A stretch of DNA of 64,000 nucleotides from Terriglobales bacterium (GTDB lineage: Bacteria > Acidobacteriota > Terriglobia > Terriglobales > Acidobacteriaceae): positions 1 to 64,000 of the forward strand of contig DATHMF010000031.1 of assembly GCA_035487355.1 (NCBI GenBank), given 5' to 3'. A program made the translations under genes and the position numbers. The first letter of the stretch is position 1. Every line of letters begins with the position of its first letter. The notes beneath the pieces are model-generated. The model saw only the letters and a program-made list of their open reading frames with translations, did no database searches and had not been told where the DNA came from. Shown here piece by piece: positions 9,552 to 17,320 of this stretch.

Positions 9552-10787
9552 ATGAGACGAACCCGCATCAACCTCAAAGAGCCGGCGATGGTTGCGCTGG
9601 AGACCATGCGCGCCCACAAGCTGCGGTCGTTTCTGATGCTGCTGGGCGTCATTCTTTCGGTGACAACCTTGATCGTGGTCATCTCACTCATCGAGGGCAT
9701 GAACCAGTATATTGCCGACCATGTGGCCAACATGGGGGTCAACGTCTTTCTGGTCAACCGCTTTCCTATCATTACCTCTTTAGAGGAATTCGTGAAAGCC
9801 CAGCGGCGCAATCGCAAGATAACCTGGGATGACTACGAGTTCTTGCGCGACAACATGAAGCAGGCCAAGGCGGTCGGCGTGCAAGTCAATACGCTCGGCA
9901 AAGTGCGTTACAACACCGAGAGCCTGGAAGACGTGGAGATCCGCGGCGTGACCGCCAACATCAGTCAGATGGATGTGGAAGAGCCGGCCACGGGCCGCTA
10001 TGTCTCCGACCTGGATAACGACCACCGCACTCCGATTACCATGATCGGCTCCGAAGTCGCCAACCGGCTCTTTCCCAATGTGGATCCCATGGGCAAGGAG
10101 ATCATGATTGATGGCAATCCGTACCAGGTGGTGGGAATTGCCAAGCCCGTGGGCAACGCCTTCGGGCAATCCCAGGACAGCTTTGCGTACATCCCTATCC
10201 AGACATTTTTCAAAGGCTACGGAAACCAGCGCAACCTCACCATCAACGTGCAGGCGCCTGCCGCCGAATGGATGAATCGTACAGAGGAAGAGGCGCGCAC
10301 CATCATGCGCGCCCGCCGCCACCTGGCGCCCAACGACCTGGATAACTTCGGCATCCTCGCTTCGGATTCCGTCATGGAGCTTTGGAACAACATCACCGGG
10401 GCAATTGCCAACGGCATGGTAGGAATTGTTTTCGTATTCGTACTTGTAGGTGGAGTCGTGATCATGAATGTCATGCTGGCCAGCGTGACCGAGCGCACCC
10501 GCGAAGTGGGCATCCGCAAGTCGCTGGGGGCCCGCCGTTCAGATATCCTTTTGCAGTTTCTTGTAGAAGCATCCGTCATGAGCGCCATCGGCGGGGCCCT
10601 GGGAATTCTGATCGCCTATTTGCTCACCCTACTGGGGCGTCTGGCTTCGATTCCCATGTCGGTGCCCATTTGGGCGGTGCTGGTTTCGTTGCTCATTTCA
10701 GCCGGTGTTGGATTGTTTTTCGGGATCTATCCGGCAAACAAGGCCGCAAGGTTGAATCCCATTGAGGCGTTGCGCCATGAGATCTAG
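9552..10787 (+). CDS. MacB/FtsX-type ABC transporter permease
   Basis: 411 residues with ATG preceded by AGGAG at 6 nt. The layout is typical of MacB permeases: one N-terminal membrane segment (about residues 27-48), a ~210-residue periplasmic core domain, and three C-terminal membrane segments with the conserved VTERTREVGIRKSLGARRSDI loop and the closing GIYPANKAARLNPIEALR. Type VII ABC systems of this kind couple cytoplasmic ATP hydrolysis to periplasmic export of peptides, lipids or drugs via an outer-membrane partner. No ATPase or adaptor gene is adjacent, so the energising subunit must be elsewhere. It overlaps the next permease by 11 bp, so both are probably co-translated and may form a heterodimer. 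Confidence 0.9.
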   Translation: MRRTRINLKEPAMVALETMRAHKLRSFLMLLGVILSVTTLIVVISLIEGMNQYIADHVANMGVNVFLVNRFPIITSLEEFVKAQRRNRKITWDDYEFLRDNMKQAKAVGVQVNTLGKVRYNTESLEDVEIRGVTANISQMDVEEPATGRYVSDLDNDHRTPITMIGSEVANRLFPNVDPMGKEIMIDGNPYQVVGIAKPVGNAFGQSQDSFAYIPIQTFFKGYGNQRNLTINVQAPAAEWMNRTEEEARTIMRARRHLAPNDLDNFGILASDSVMELWNNITGAIANGMVGIVFVFVLVGGVVIMNVMLASVTERTREVGIRKSLGARRSDILLQFLVEASVMSAIGGALGILIAYLLTLLGRLASIPMSVPIWAVLVSLLISAGVGLFFGIYPANKAARLNPIEALRHEI

Positions 10788-12042
10788 AGCACATTTTCTG
10801 CGCTTTGAATTGGGTGAAAACACCCGCATGGCGCTCAAAACCCTGCGCGAAAACAAATTACGGTCTTTGCTGACCGTAATCGGGGTGGTGATGGGCGTCA
10901 CCACTTTGCTTTCCGTTTCTGCCATCATGGTAGGGCTCGATCAGGACATGCGGGCCTGGCTGCAGAATTTCGGCCCCGACACTCTTTTTATTTACAAATT
11001 CACGCCTGGCATTCACATTGGCCGGCTCAGTGCGGAAGAGCGCTCACGCAAGCCGTTGACCTACGACGACGGCATGGCCATCATGGAGCAAGCGCCGGCC
11101 GTCAAGACCTTAACCATTGGCATCTTTCCCCGCCGCGGTGGTATTCACACTGCCCGTTACCAGGGACACGAGGTCAATGGCGTGAACCACAACGGCAGCT
11201 TGTCTTCGTATGAAGACGTATACAACATCAGCATCGCGAAGGGCCGCTTCTTTTCCCAGGCGGAGGATGAACATCGCGCCGACGTGGTGATTATTGGCGC
11301 CGACCTGGCTGATACTTTCTTCCCGAATACGGACCCGCTCGGAAAAACCATTCTTGTGGATGCGGTTCCATATGAGGTCATTGGGGTGGAAGAGAAACGT
11401 AAAGGGCAGTTCTTTAAAAATCAATCGGCCGATCAAGGGGCGGTGGTGCCTTATCACACCTACGAGAAACACCATCCGGTTGATAATGACAATTTCATCG
11501 CGGCTTTGCCGTATCCGGGCATGAAGGCGGCGGCGGAAGACGAAATTCGCGAGGTGCTGCGCCGCACCCGCAAGGTGCCGTATGACAAGCCCGATAATTT
11601 TGGCATCTCCAGCGCCGATGAGATTGCAACCCAGTTCCACCAGATTACCGGCATGGTGGCCCTGGTCACCTTCGTGATCAGCTCCATCGGCCTGATGATC
11701 GGCGGCGTGGGCGTGATGAACATCATGCTGATGTCGGTCACCGAGCGCACCCGCGAAATTGGCGTGCGCAAGGCCATCGGGGCGCGGCGCCGCGACATTG
11801 TTGGCCAGTTCCTGGCGGAGGCCATTACATTGACCGGAGCGGGCGGCATGATCGGTGTGATCATCAGCTTAACCATCAGCCTGCTCCTCAACCTATTCCT
11901 GCCGAAGGTGCCTTCCTCGGTGCCTATGTGGGCGGTGGTGACCGGCGTGCTGGTTTCCATGAGCGTGGGGCTGTTTTTCGGGATTTACCCCGCAGTCAAA
12001 GCTGCACGGCTCGATCCGGTAGAAGCGCTGCGCTACGAATAA
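10777..12042 (+). CDS. MacB/FtsX-type ABC transporter permease (second of pair)
   Basis: About 421 residues from ATG 10777, which lies inside the 3' end of the upstream permease; a TTG at 10762 is a less likely start. Same architecture as its neighbour: membrane segment near residues 37-58, periplasmic core, then three membrane segments with VTERTREIGVRKAIGARRRD and GIYPAVKAARLDPVEALRYE at the end. The two proteins are clear paralogues but diverged in the periplasmic domain, which argues for a heterodimeric transporter rather than a recent duplication. The substrate is unknown. The stop codon is immediately followed by two CAGTCCT heptamers. Confidence 0.9.
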   Translation: MRSRAHFLRFELGENTRMALKTLRENKLRSLLTVIGVVMGVTTLLSVSAIMVGLDQDMRAWLQNFGPDTLFIYKFTPGIHIGRLSAEERSRKPLTYDDGMAIMEQAPAVKTLTIGIFPRRGGIHTARYQGHEVNGVNHNGSLSSYEDVYNISIAKGRFFSQAEDEHRADVVIIGADLADTFFPNTDPLGKTILVDAVPYEVIGVEEKRKGQFFKNQSADQGAVVPYHTYEKHHPVDNDNFIAALPYPGMKAAAEDEIREVLRRTRKVPYDKPDNFGISSADEIATQFHQITGMVALVTFVISSIGLMIGGVGVMNIMLMSVTERTREIGVRKAIGARRRDIVGQFLAEAITLTGAGGMIGVIISLTISLLLNLFLPKVPSSVPMWAVVTGVLVSMSVGLFFGIYPAVKAARLDPVEALRYE

Positions 12043-12056
12043 CAGTCCTCAGTCCT
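12043..12056. repeat. Heptanucleotide repeat (CAGTCCT x2)
   Basis: Two exact tandem 7-bp units starting at the first base after the permease stop codon. A degenerate ACCACAAAGGACGCAGG dispersed sequence follows at about 12070. Confidence 0.55.
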
Positions 12057-12106
12057 CTGGGATTGGTTAACCACAAAGGACGCAGGAACGCTGGGGTAGG
12101 TTTCAC

Positions 12107-14350
12107 TCAGAACTGCTGTTCCCCAAGTCCGCCCAGCACGCTGTTGGGATCCATTTCCACGAACCGGATCTCTGAGCCGGAGAGCACATAGAAGTGGAAA
12201 TTCGATGTGGTGTTGTTGGTTTGGTCGGTGATCGCGGCTGTACCGCGTCCGGTGCTATCGATTGAATAGGCGCCGGAGAACGGGTCGTTGGGAGTCAGGC
12301 CTCCGAGCAGGTTTTGATCTTCTGTGCCGCTTAGATTTCCGGAGCCATCAGAGAAAAGCTGGCCGGAGATAGCCGTAGTGCCAAATGTACCGTCACTTAA
12401 CAGCAGATCAAAGTTGCCCTGGAGGCTGGCATTAGAGAAGCTGGCCGGGGTTTGTTGCTCGGCTGTGCCGGTAATCACGCCGTCACTATCCACGTACAGG
12501 AAATAAGCCGTGGTCGGCGAGATTTGGTAGAAAACGTAGTCCAGGGGTGTAGTCCCGGCGGTGAACGTGGTCTGGCCGCGGCCCGAGGAGGAGTCGGCAG
12601 AGTAGGTGCCGCTGAATGCCAAACCATCAGCAATCGTTCCACCAATGTTGGCGTCCAGGACGCCATTGGAAATGTTCCCGGCCCCATCAGCATTCATGAT
12701 TCCGCCGGCAGCGAACGGCTGGAAGTCCATGTTGAATGAATCAGTGGAGAATATGCCGCTTTGCGACAAGACGTAGTTGCCCTGGAGTGCGGCATTTCCC
12801 AAGTTTCCGCTTTGCTGCGTGGCTGAGCCGACCATATCGGGAGCCGGATCCAGCGATACAAAGAGCGCCTGGTTGCTGGAGACCATATAAAGAGCAAAGT
12901 TGAGGGTATTGCCAAGGGAGTCATTCAATGTCATTAATCCTCGGCCGTTGCTCGAGACCGAGTAAGAACCGCTAAGGGTACCCGATCCAATGGTCCCGGC
13001 ATCATTGAAGTCTTCGTTGCCACTGGTTACGTTGCCGGCGCCATCGGCGTTGAATTGGCCGATCAAGGCAAGAGGGAAGACCGCGCCTGTGGAATCCTCA
13101 TCGAATCCGCTCACGGAAAACGCAAATGGACCGTTGAGTGAGCTGGTGTGGAAAGAGGTAGGATCCTGTTTCTTAAGAATGCCGCTGGCCACCGCTAATT
13201 GATCGAATTGCGTGATTGCGCTGTCGCCATTTACGGTGAGCGAAAAGTTGAAGGTCGTCGTACCGAATGTACCGGTGATGGAGGCTGAACCCCTGCCATC
13301 AGGACCAACCGAATAAGTGCCGCTAAACGTCTGGCCAGAGGAGATGGTTGGCGGAAATGAACTGGTCACTAAATCTTCCAGACCATTGATCAAATTGCCC
13401 TGACCATCGGCCTGAAAACTTCCAGCGGCTACAAGTAAATTCCCCGAGTTAAGGTCGGTGCCATGAAACGAGAATGCGTATCGGCCATTAAGATTTGCGT
13501 TGGAGAAAGTCACCACAGTCACAGTGCCCGTGCCCATGATTGCGTTCTGCGTGGCTGTGATGGTTGCTGAGCCTCCGACTTGCAAGCCCGTTGCTACACC
13601 GGAAGAATTTACGCTCACTGCTGCCGAGTTGTTCGAACTCCAGGCTGCGGTTGCGGTGATGTCCTGACTAAACCCGTTGTTAAACATTCCTACAGCAGTA
13701 AATTGCTGCGAGCTGGTGTAAGGAATCGTCGTGCTGGCAGGCGTGACCTGGATGCTGGTCAATACGGGCACGGTTACGGTCAGAACAGTGGAATCATTGT
13801 GGCCGCTGAAGCTGGCCGAGATCGTAGTTGTGCCTGGCGCCTGGGGCCTGGCGAGGCCGGAGGCGTCAATCGTGGCAGTGGAGGAGCTGGTCGAACCCCA
13901 GGTCGTGGCCGCGGTAACATCTTGCGTGCTGTTATCGGAGTAGGTGGCCGTTGCCGTAAACTGCTGATTCAATCCGGTGGGAACCGAAGGATTGACCGGC
14001 GTGATGGCGATGGAGCTGACTGGTAGATTGGGAACCACAGTAATCGTGGTTGATCCATGAAACGGGCCTGAATCGGCGCTGATGGTTACAGTTCCCGGTG
14101 CGACAGGAGTCACAAGACCTGCGCTCACAGTAGCAACGCCAGGATTGCTGGACCTCCAGGTGGCGGCGTTAGTGAGATCTTTGCCGCCTGCGCCCGTAAT
14201 CGAAAGAAAATCTCCTGTTGCTGTAAGCTGTTGAGTTGTACTTGAAACGACCGTACCGTTGGCCGGTGAAATCTGGACACGAAATGGACCCGATGCTGCA
14301 AAAGACAAGGTTGTTAAAAACAGAACTATTCCACGACTGAGGGCGCGCAT
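12107..14350 (-). CDS. Exported protein with three Big_2 Ig-like domains and four ~110-residue repeats
   Basis: 747 residues with a signal peptide (residues 1-20, FLTTLSFAAS). Three bacterial Ig-like (Big_2) domains follow, at roughly 25-108, 110-195 and 196-282, with the typical QLTATG, TWRSSNPGVATVSA and G.VTISA strand pattern. The C-terminal two thirds is four tandem modules beginning around residues 283, 397, 515 and 635. Each has the pattern LNG.YAFS ... G.F.ADG.GN...G.ED ... SGTYS.. GRG ... F. This module is seen in acidobacterial surface proteins, but its function is unknown to me. Probably cell-surface or secreted adhesion. Ser/Thr/Gly/Asn-rich composition agrees with an extracellular beta-protein. 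Confidence 0.8.
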   Translation of the reverse strand: MRALSRGIVLFLTTLSFAASGPFRVQISPANGTVVSSTTQQLTATGDFLSITGAGGKDLTNAATWRSSNPGVATVSAGLVTPVAPGTVTISADSGPFHGSTTITVVPNLPVSSIAITPVNPSVPTGLNQQFTATATYSDNSTQDVTAATTWGSTSSSTATIDASGLARPQAPGTTTISASFSGHNDSTVLTVTVPVLTSIQVTPASTTIPYTSSQQFTAVGMFNNGFSQDITATAAWSSNNSAAVSVNSSGVATGLQVGGSATITATQNAIMGTGTVTVVTFSNANLNGRYAFSFHGTDLNSGNLLVAAGSFQADGQGNLINGLEDLVTSSFPPTISSGQTFSGTYSVGPDGRGSASITGTFGTTTFNFSLTVNGDSAITQFDQLAVASGILKKQDPTSFHTSSLNGPFAFSVSGFDEDSTGAVFPLALIGQFNADGAGNVTSGNEDFNDAGTIGSGTLSGSYSVSSNGRGLMTLNDSLGNTLNFALYMVSSNQALFVSLDPAPDMVGSATQQSGNLGNAALQGNYVLSQSGIFSTDSFNMDFQPFAAGGIMNADGAGNISNGVLDANIGGTIADGLAFSGTYSADSSSGRGQTTFTAGTTPLDYVFYQISPTTAYFLYVDSDGVITGTAEQQTPASFSNASLQGNFDLLLSDGTFGTTAISGQLFSDGSGNLSGTEDQNLLGGLTPNDPFSGAYSIDSTGRGTAAITDQTNNTTSNFHFYVLSGSEIRFVEMDPNSVLGGLGEQQF

Positions 14351-14503
14351 AGAAGGGCCTTGGGTTCCTTAAATGAATTTTGGGGGTTGCAACCATGATA
14401 TCAAAACCCTAGGTCGCTTGTGATGTTGCGTCGCTTTACAAAACTTAATGTTGGGATTCAACCGCAGAGAACGCGGAGAAACGCGGAGGAAAGCCGAGTG
14501 GAG

Positions 14504-15745
14504 ATGAGCTCGCGGCGAAGAGTGTTGCTGAGTATTGTTGTGGTGGCATTCTTGCTTCGTCTTCTAGTTTTGACCTTGGGGCATACCTACCGTTTTTCTC
14601 CGCGCGATGAGAACTTTGGTTTTGGCTGGGAGACCGGACGCATTGCCCGCTCCATCGCCCAGGGTGAGGGATTCAGCTCTCCCATGCAGGGACATACCGG
14701 CCCGACGGCATGGATTGCGCCGCTCTATCCATATTTTCTGGCGGGATTGTTCAAGCTCTTTGGGGTCTACTCCAATACCGCTGCCTGGGTTGCGCTGGCG
14801 GTGAACAGTTTGTTCTCGGCGCTGACCTGTGCAGTCTTATATCTATTAGGGGAAGAGCTATTCAGCTCGACCGTGGGGCTATGGACAGCATGGATATGGG
14901 CATTTTCACCCTATGCTATCTACTGGCCGATCCGCTTTGCCTGGGAGACCAGCTTTGCAACATTTTTGCTCAGTGTTGTCTTCCTGATTGCCGTCAGGTT
15001 GGAGCGTAACAACCGCATTTCTTCCTGGCTGTGGTTCGCTTTCTCATGGGCGCTGATTGCGCTGAGCAATCCTTCGCTGCTGAGCTTTCTGCCGTTCTGT
15101 GGGATTTGGGTCCTCTATCGCCAGCACCGCGCAGGAACGATGAAACTGCACTACGCAGTCTTATCGGGATTGTTATTTGTTGGCTTGATCACGCCCTGGC
15201 TGGTGCGCAATGATCTGGTGTTTGGGAAGTTTGTGTTCATTCGCGACAATGCCGGCGCGGAGCTGCGTCTGGGGAATGGTCCGGGTGCGGATGGCCAATG
15301 GATGTCGTGGCTGCATCCCAGCAAAGACCAGGTGGAGTTGAAAAGGTACCGGAGCCTGGGCGAACTTGCCTACGTGCAGGTGCGCAAGCAGGAGGCGTTG
15401 CAGTGGATTTCACAAAACCGCGGGCTCTTTGCCGTCATTAGTCTCAAACGCGCCTTCTTCTTCTGGTTTGGGACCCCGCGCGCCACCGATTCCATTCTGG
15501 TTGACCTCGGCCGCGACCTGTTTTTTTCTTTGAATTCAATCCTGGCAATTTTTGGCCTGGGGGTGGCCTTGCGCCGCAACCTGCGGGGAGCGATGTTGTT
15601 TTTCTGGATGTTCCTTTCCATCCCGATGATTTACTATTTTACGTTCACACATCCCCGCTATCGCCATCCGATTGAACCGGAGATGCTGCTGGTAAGCGTT
15701 TATCTGTTTACGGCAGTGGAAATGCATAAAGCGGGAAGGCAATAA
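14504..15745 (+). CDS. Polytopic membrane glycosyltransferase (ArnT/GT39-like)
   Basis: About 413 residues from ATG 14504. The frame extends upstream to 14420, but those codons fall in an ACGCGGAG dispersed repeat, so I place the start after it. Roughly ten membrane segments are visible. The first luminal loop is acidic and aromatic (PRDENFGFGWETGRIARSIA) and is followed by GPTAWIAPLYPYFLAGLFKLFG, a layout typical of polyprenyl-phosphate-sugar-dependent GT39/GT83 enzymes. It would transfer a sugar from a lipid-linked donor on the periplasmic face. The next coding gene in the same direction is a dolichol-phosphate-mannose-synthase-like enzyme, which could supply that donor. The specific acceptor is unknown. 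Confidence 0.75.
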   Translation: MSSRRRVLLSIVVVAFLLRLLVLTLGHTYRFSPRDENFGFGWETGRIARSIAQGEGFSSPMQGHTGPTAWIAPLYPYFLAGLFKLFGVYSNTAAWVALAVNSLFSALTCAVLYLLGEELFSSTVGLWTAWIWAFSPYAIYWPIRFAWETSFATFLLSVVFLIAVRLERNNRISSWLWFAFSWALIALSNPSLLSFLPFCGIWVLYRQHRAGTMKLHYAVLSGLLFVGLITPWLVRNDLVFGKFVFIRDNAGAELRLGNGPGADGQWMSWLHPSKDQVELKRYRSLGELAYVQVRKQEALQWISQNRGLFAVISLKRAFFFWFGTPRATDSILVDLGRDLFFSLNSILAIFGLGVALRRNLRGAMLFFWMFLSIPMIYYFTFTHPRYRHPIEPEMLLVSVYLFTAVEMHKAGRQ

Positions 15746-15759
15746 GTAATCGCCTGAAA

Positions 15760-15787
15760 TTTACGATTTACGAAGTACGATTTACGA
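15760..15787. repeat. Heptanucleotide repeat array (TTTACGA)
   Basis: Units TTTACGA, TTTACGA, AGTACGA, TTTACGA in perfect 7-bp register, 14 bp after the upstream stop codon. Confidence 0.7.
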
Positions 15788-15958
15788 TTTGTTTCAAAAA
15801 AGGCTTTGTGTCAAGCACGGCTTTAGAGCTTGCGGAAAAATCAGGTTTCTTGTCATTCCGACACGAAGTGGAGGAATCCCTTTTGTGCCGAAACTCCGCA
15901 TTTGTCAGGGCGCGAGATTTTGTCAGTGCCACAACGATGTTTGCACTATCGTGGAAGA

Positions 15959-15977
15959 GCACGGCTTTTAGCCGTGC
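15959..15977. repeat. REP-like palindrome
   Basis: GCACGGCTTTTAGCCGTGC: a perfect 8-bp stem with a TTT loop. Similar short palindromes with a CGGCT/AGCCG or GACT/AGTC core occur at 19593-19612 and 39553-39572. Confidence 0.5.
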
Positions 15978-16000
15978 GTTAAGGGCTAAAGACCTAATTC

Positions 16001-16726
16001 ATGAATCCATTGCCTGCGCAGTCACAATGTAAAACACTTTCCATCATTATTCCTGCTTATAACGAGAAGGAAACCATTCAGCGCGTTATCGAGAGCGTGA
16101 TGGCCGTTCCTATCAAGCTGACGCGCGAGCTCATCATCGTGGATGATTGCTCCAAGGACGGCACGCGAGAGATTCTGCAGGAGCTGAAGCCGCCAGTCGG
16201 GGCCACCCTCAAGGTCCTCATGCACGACCGCAACCAGGGCAAAGGAGCAGCGATTCGCACCGGCCTGGAACACATAACCGGAGACATCGTGCTGGTACAG
16301 GATGCGGACCTGGAATATGATCCCGCTGATTTTCCCGCGCTATTAGAGCCGATTCTTTCAGGCAGGGCAGACGTGGTTTTTGGCAACCGCTTTCATGGCG
16401 GTACGCACCGCGTGCTTTATTTCTGGCATTACCAGGCGAACCTTTTTTTAACCACGCTATGCAACATGATTGCCAACCTCAATCTCAGCGACATGGAGGT
16501 GGGGTACAAGGTCTTTCGCACCGAGTTCATCAAGAAAGTAAAGCTGACGGCCAACCGCTTTGGCTTTGAGCCCGAAATCACCATTAAGGTCGCCCGCCTG
16601 AAGTGCCGGATCTATGAAGTGCCTATTTCCTATCACGGGCGTACTTACGAAGAGGGGAAAAAGATTACCTGGAAGGACGGGGTCGCAGCCTTGTATTTTC
16701 TGATCAGAATTGGGATTTTCGGCTAA
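16001..16726 (+). CDS. Family 2 glycosyltransferase (dolichyl-phosphate mannose synthase-like)
   Basis: 241 residues with a GT-A fold: SIIIPAYNEKETIQRVIESV at about 13-32, the nucleotide-sugar DDCSKDGTREIL region, and the metal-binding DADLEYDPADFPALL around residue 100. Length and the late motif GFEPEITIKVARL match DPM1/polyprenyl-phosphate glycosyltransferases without a C-terminal membrane domain. It would transfer mannose or glucose from a nucleotide donor to a polyprenyl phosphate. The nearby GT39-like protein is a plausible user of the product. The start ATG has no strong ribosome site. Confidence 0.85.
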   Translation: MNPLPAQSQCKTLSIIIPAYNEKETIQRVIESVMAVPIKLTRELIIVDDCSKDGTREILQELKPPVGATLKVLMHDRNQGKGAAIRTGLEHITGDIVLVQDADLEYDPADFPALLEPILSGRADVVFGNRFHGGTHRVLYFWHYQANLFLTTLCNMIANLNLSDMEVGYKVFRTEFIKKVKLTANRFGFEPEITIKVARLKCRIYEVPISYHGRTYEEGKKITWKDGVAALYFLIRIGIFG

Positions 16727-16771
16727 GAACCGGTTTTTCACCACAAGAGACACAGAGACAGAGACACAGAG

Positions 16772-17244
16772 GAAGTGCGGTAGTGTCCTAATTTGACGCG
16801 TGGGCGGTCTTGTTGCATAAAGGAGAGCAAAGGAGAGCTCTGTGGGCGCAAAAGAGAAAATGAACTCGATTGGCCAGCCCGTGCCGGAGTTGCCGGTCGC
16901 TGATGTCGAACGCGCACAGCAGCATTACAGAGATGCACTCGGCTTTGAGATTGGATGGCTTTATCCAGGCAAAGAGATTGGGGCCGTGTCACGCGGTGGT
17001 GTGGCGATATTCTTTCGGAAGAGGAAGCCGCCGTTCGAACCTGCCGTTCACTGGGTGTTCGCTGAAGATATCGATGCGTCGTACCAGGAACTGAAGTCGT
17101 TAGGTGCGAACATCGTGGATCCTCTGGAAAAAAAGCCTTGGGGGTTGCGGCAGTTCACCGTAAAGGACCTGGACGGGAATCTCTTCTATTTCCACCATGA
17201 CTAAACAAACGTCGCATTCAAATTAGGACACTACCCGAAGTGCG
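16772..17244. mobile_element. Small inverted-repeat element carrying a glyoxalase-fold gene (putative non-autonomous transposable unit)
   Basis: GTAGTGTCCTAATTTGA at 16780-16796 is repeated in perfect inverted orientation at 17218-17234 (18 bp match counting one more G/C). The 8-bp sequence GAAGTGCG occurs directly outside both ends (16772-16779 and 17237-17244), as expected for a target-site duplication. The unit is about 457 bp and contains only the VOC-family gene; there is no transposase. The left end also offers a TTGACG - 17 bp - CATAAA promoter-like pair (16793-16821) facing the gene. An 8-bp duplication and terminal repeats of this size would fit IS1595-type mobilisation in trans, but that is inference. 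Confidence 0.6.
16842..17204 (+). CDS. VOC-superfamily (glyoxalase/bleomycin-resistance-like) protein
   Basis: 120 residues from a GTG with GGAG 8 nt upstream; ATG at 16860 is an alternative. The fold is a single vicinal-oxygen-chelate domain: VPELPVADVERAQQHYRDALGFEIGW at the start, GGVAIFF in the middle, and FTVKDLDGNLFYFHHD at the end, where the last acidic/His residues often bind metal. Substrate cannot be predicted; relatives include dioxygenases, glyoxalase I and drug-binding resistance proteins. It sits alone inside a 457-bp inverted-repeat element, so it is probably passenger cargo. This gives it a mobile history unlike its neighbours. Confidence 0.8.
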   Translation: MGAKEKMNSIGQPVPELPVADVERAQQHYRDALGFEIGWLYPGKEIGAVSRGGVAIFFRKRKPPFEPAVHWVFAEDIDASYQELKSLGANIVDPLEKKPWGLRQFTVKDLDGNLFYFHHD

Positions 17245-17272
17245 AATAACAGCATCTTCTTTGTACCATTGA

Positions 17273-17278
17273 TATAAT
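17273..17278 (+). promoter_or_regulatory. Possible -10 box upstream of the PpiD-like gene
   Basis: TATAAT 42 bp before the ATG at 17321 in an AT-rich spacer. No convincing -35 hexamer lies at the right spacing, so this is tentative. The VOC element ends only about 30 bp upstream and may have replaced the native promoter. Confidence 0.3.
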
Positions 17279-17320
17279 TAATAATTCTGCTCAGATTTTT
17301 TTATTCGGAGTATCAATCCA

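Larger units (their letters stand above)
15746..16000. other. Intergenic spacer with repeats
   Basis: 255 bp between two glycosyltransferase-type genes. Contains a heptamer array (15760-15787), a TCATTCCGACACGAAGTGGA-type dispersed sequence (about 15854-15880) and a perfect hairpin at 15959-15977. No gene is supported here. Confidence 0.6.
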
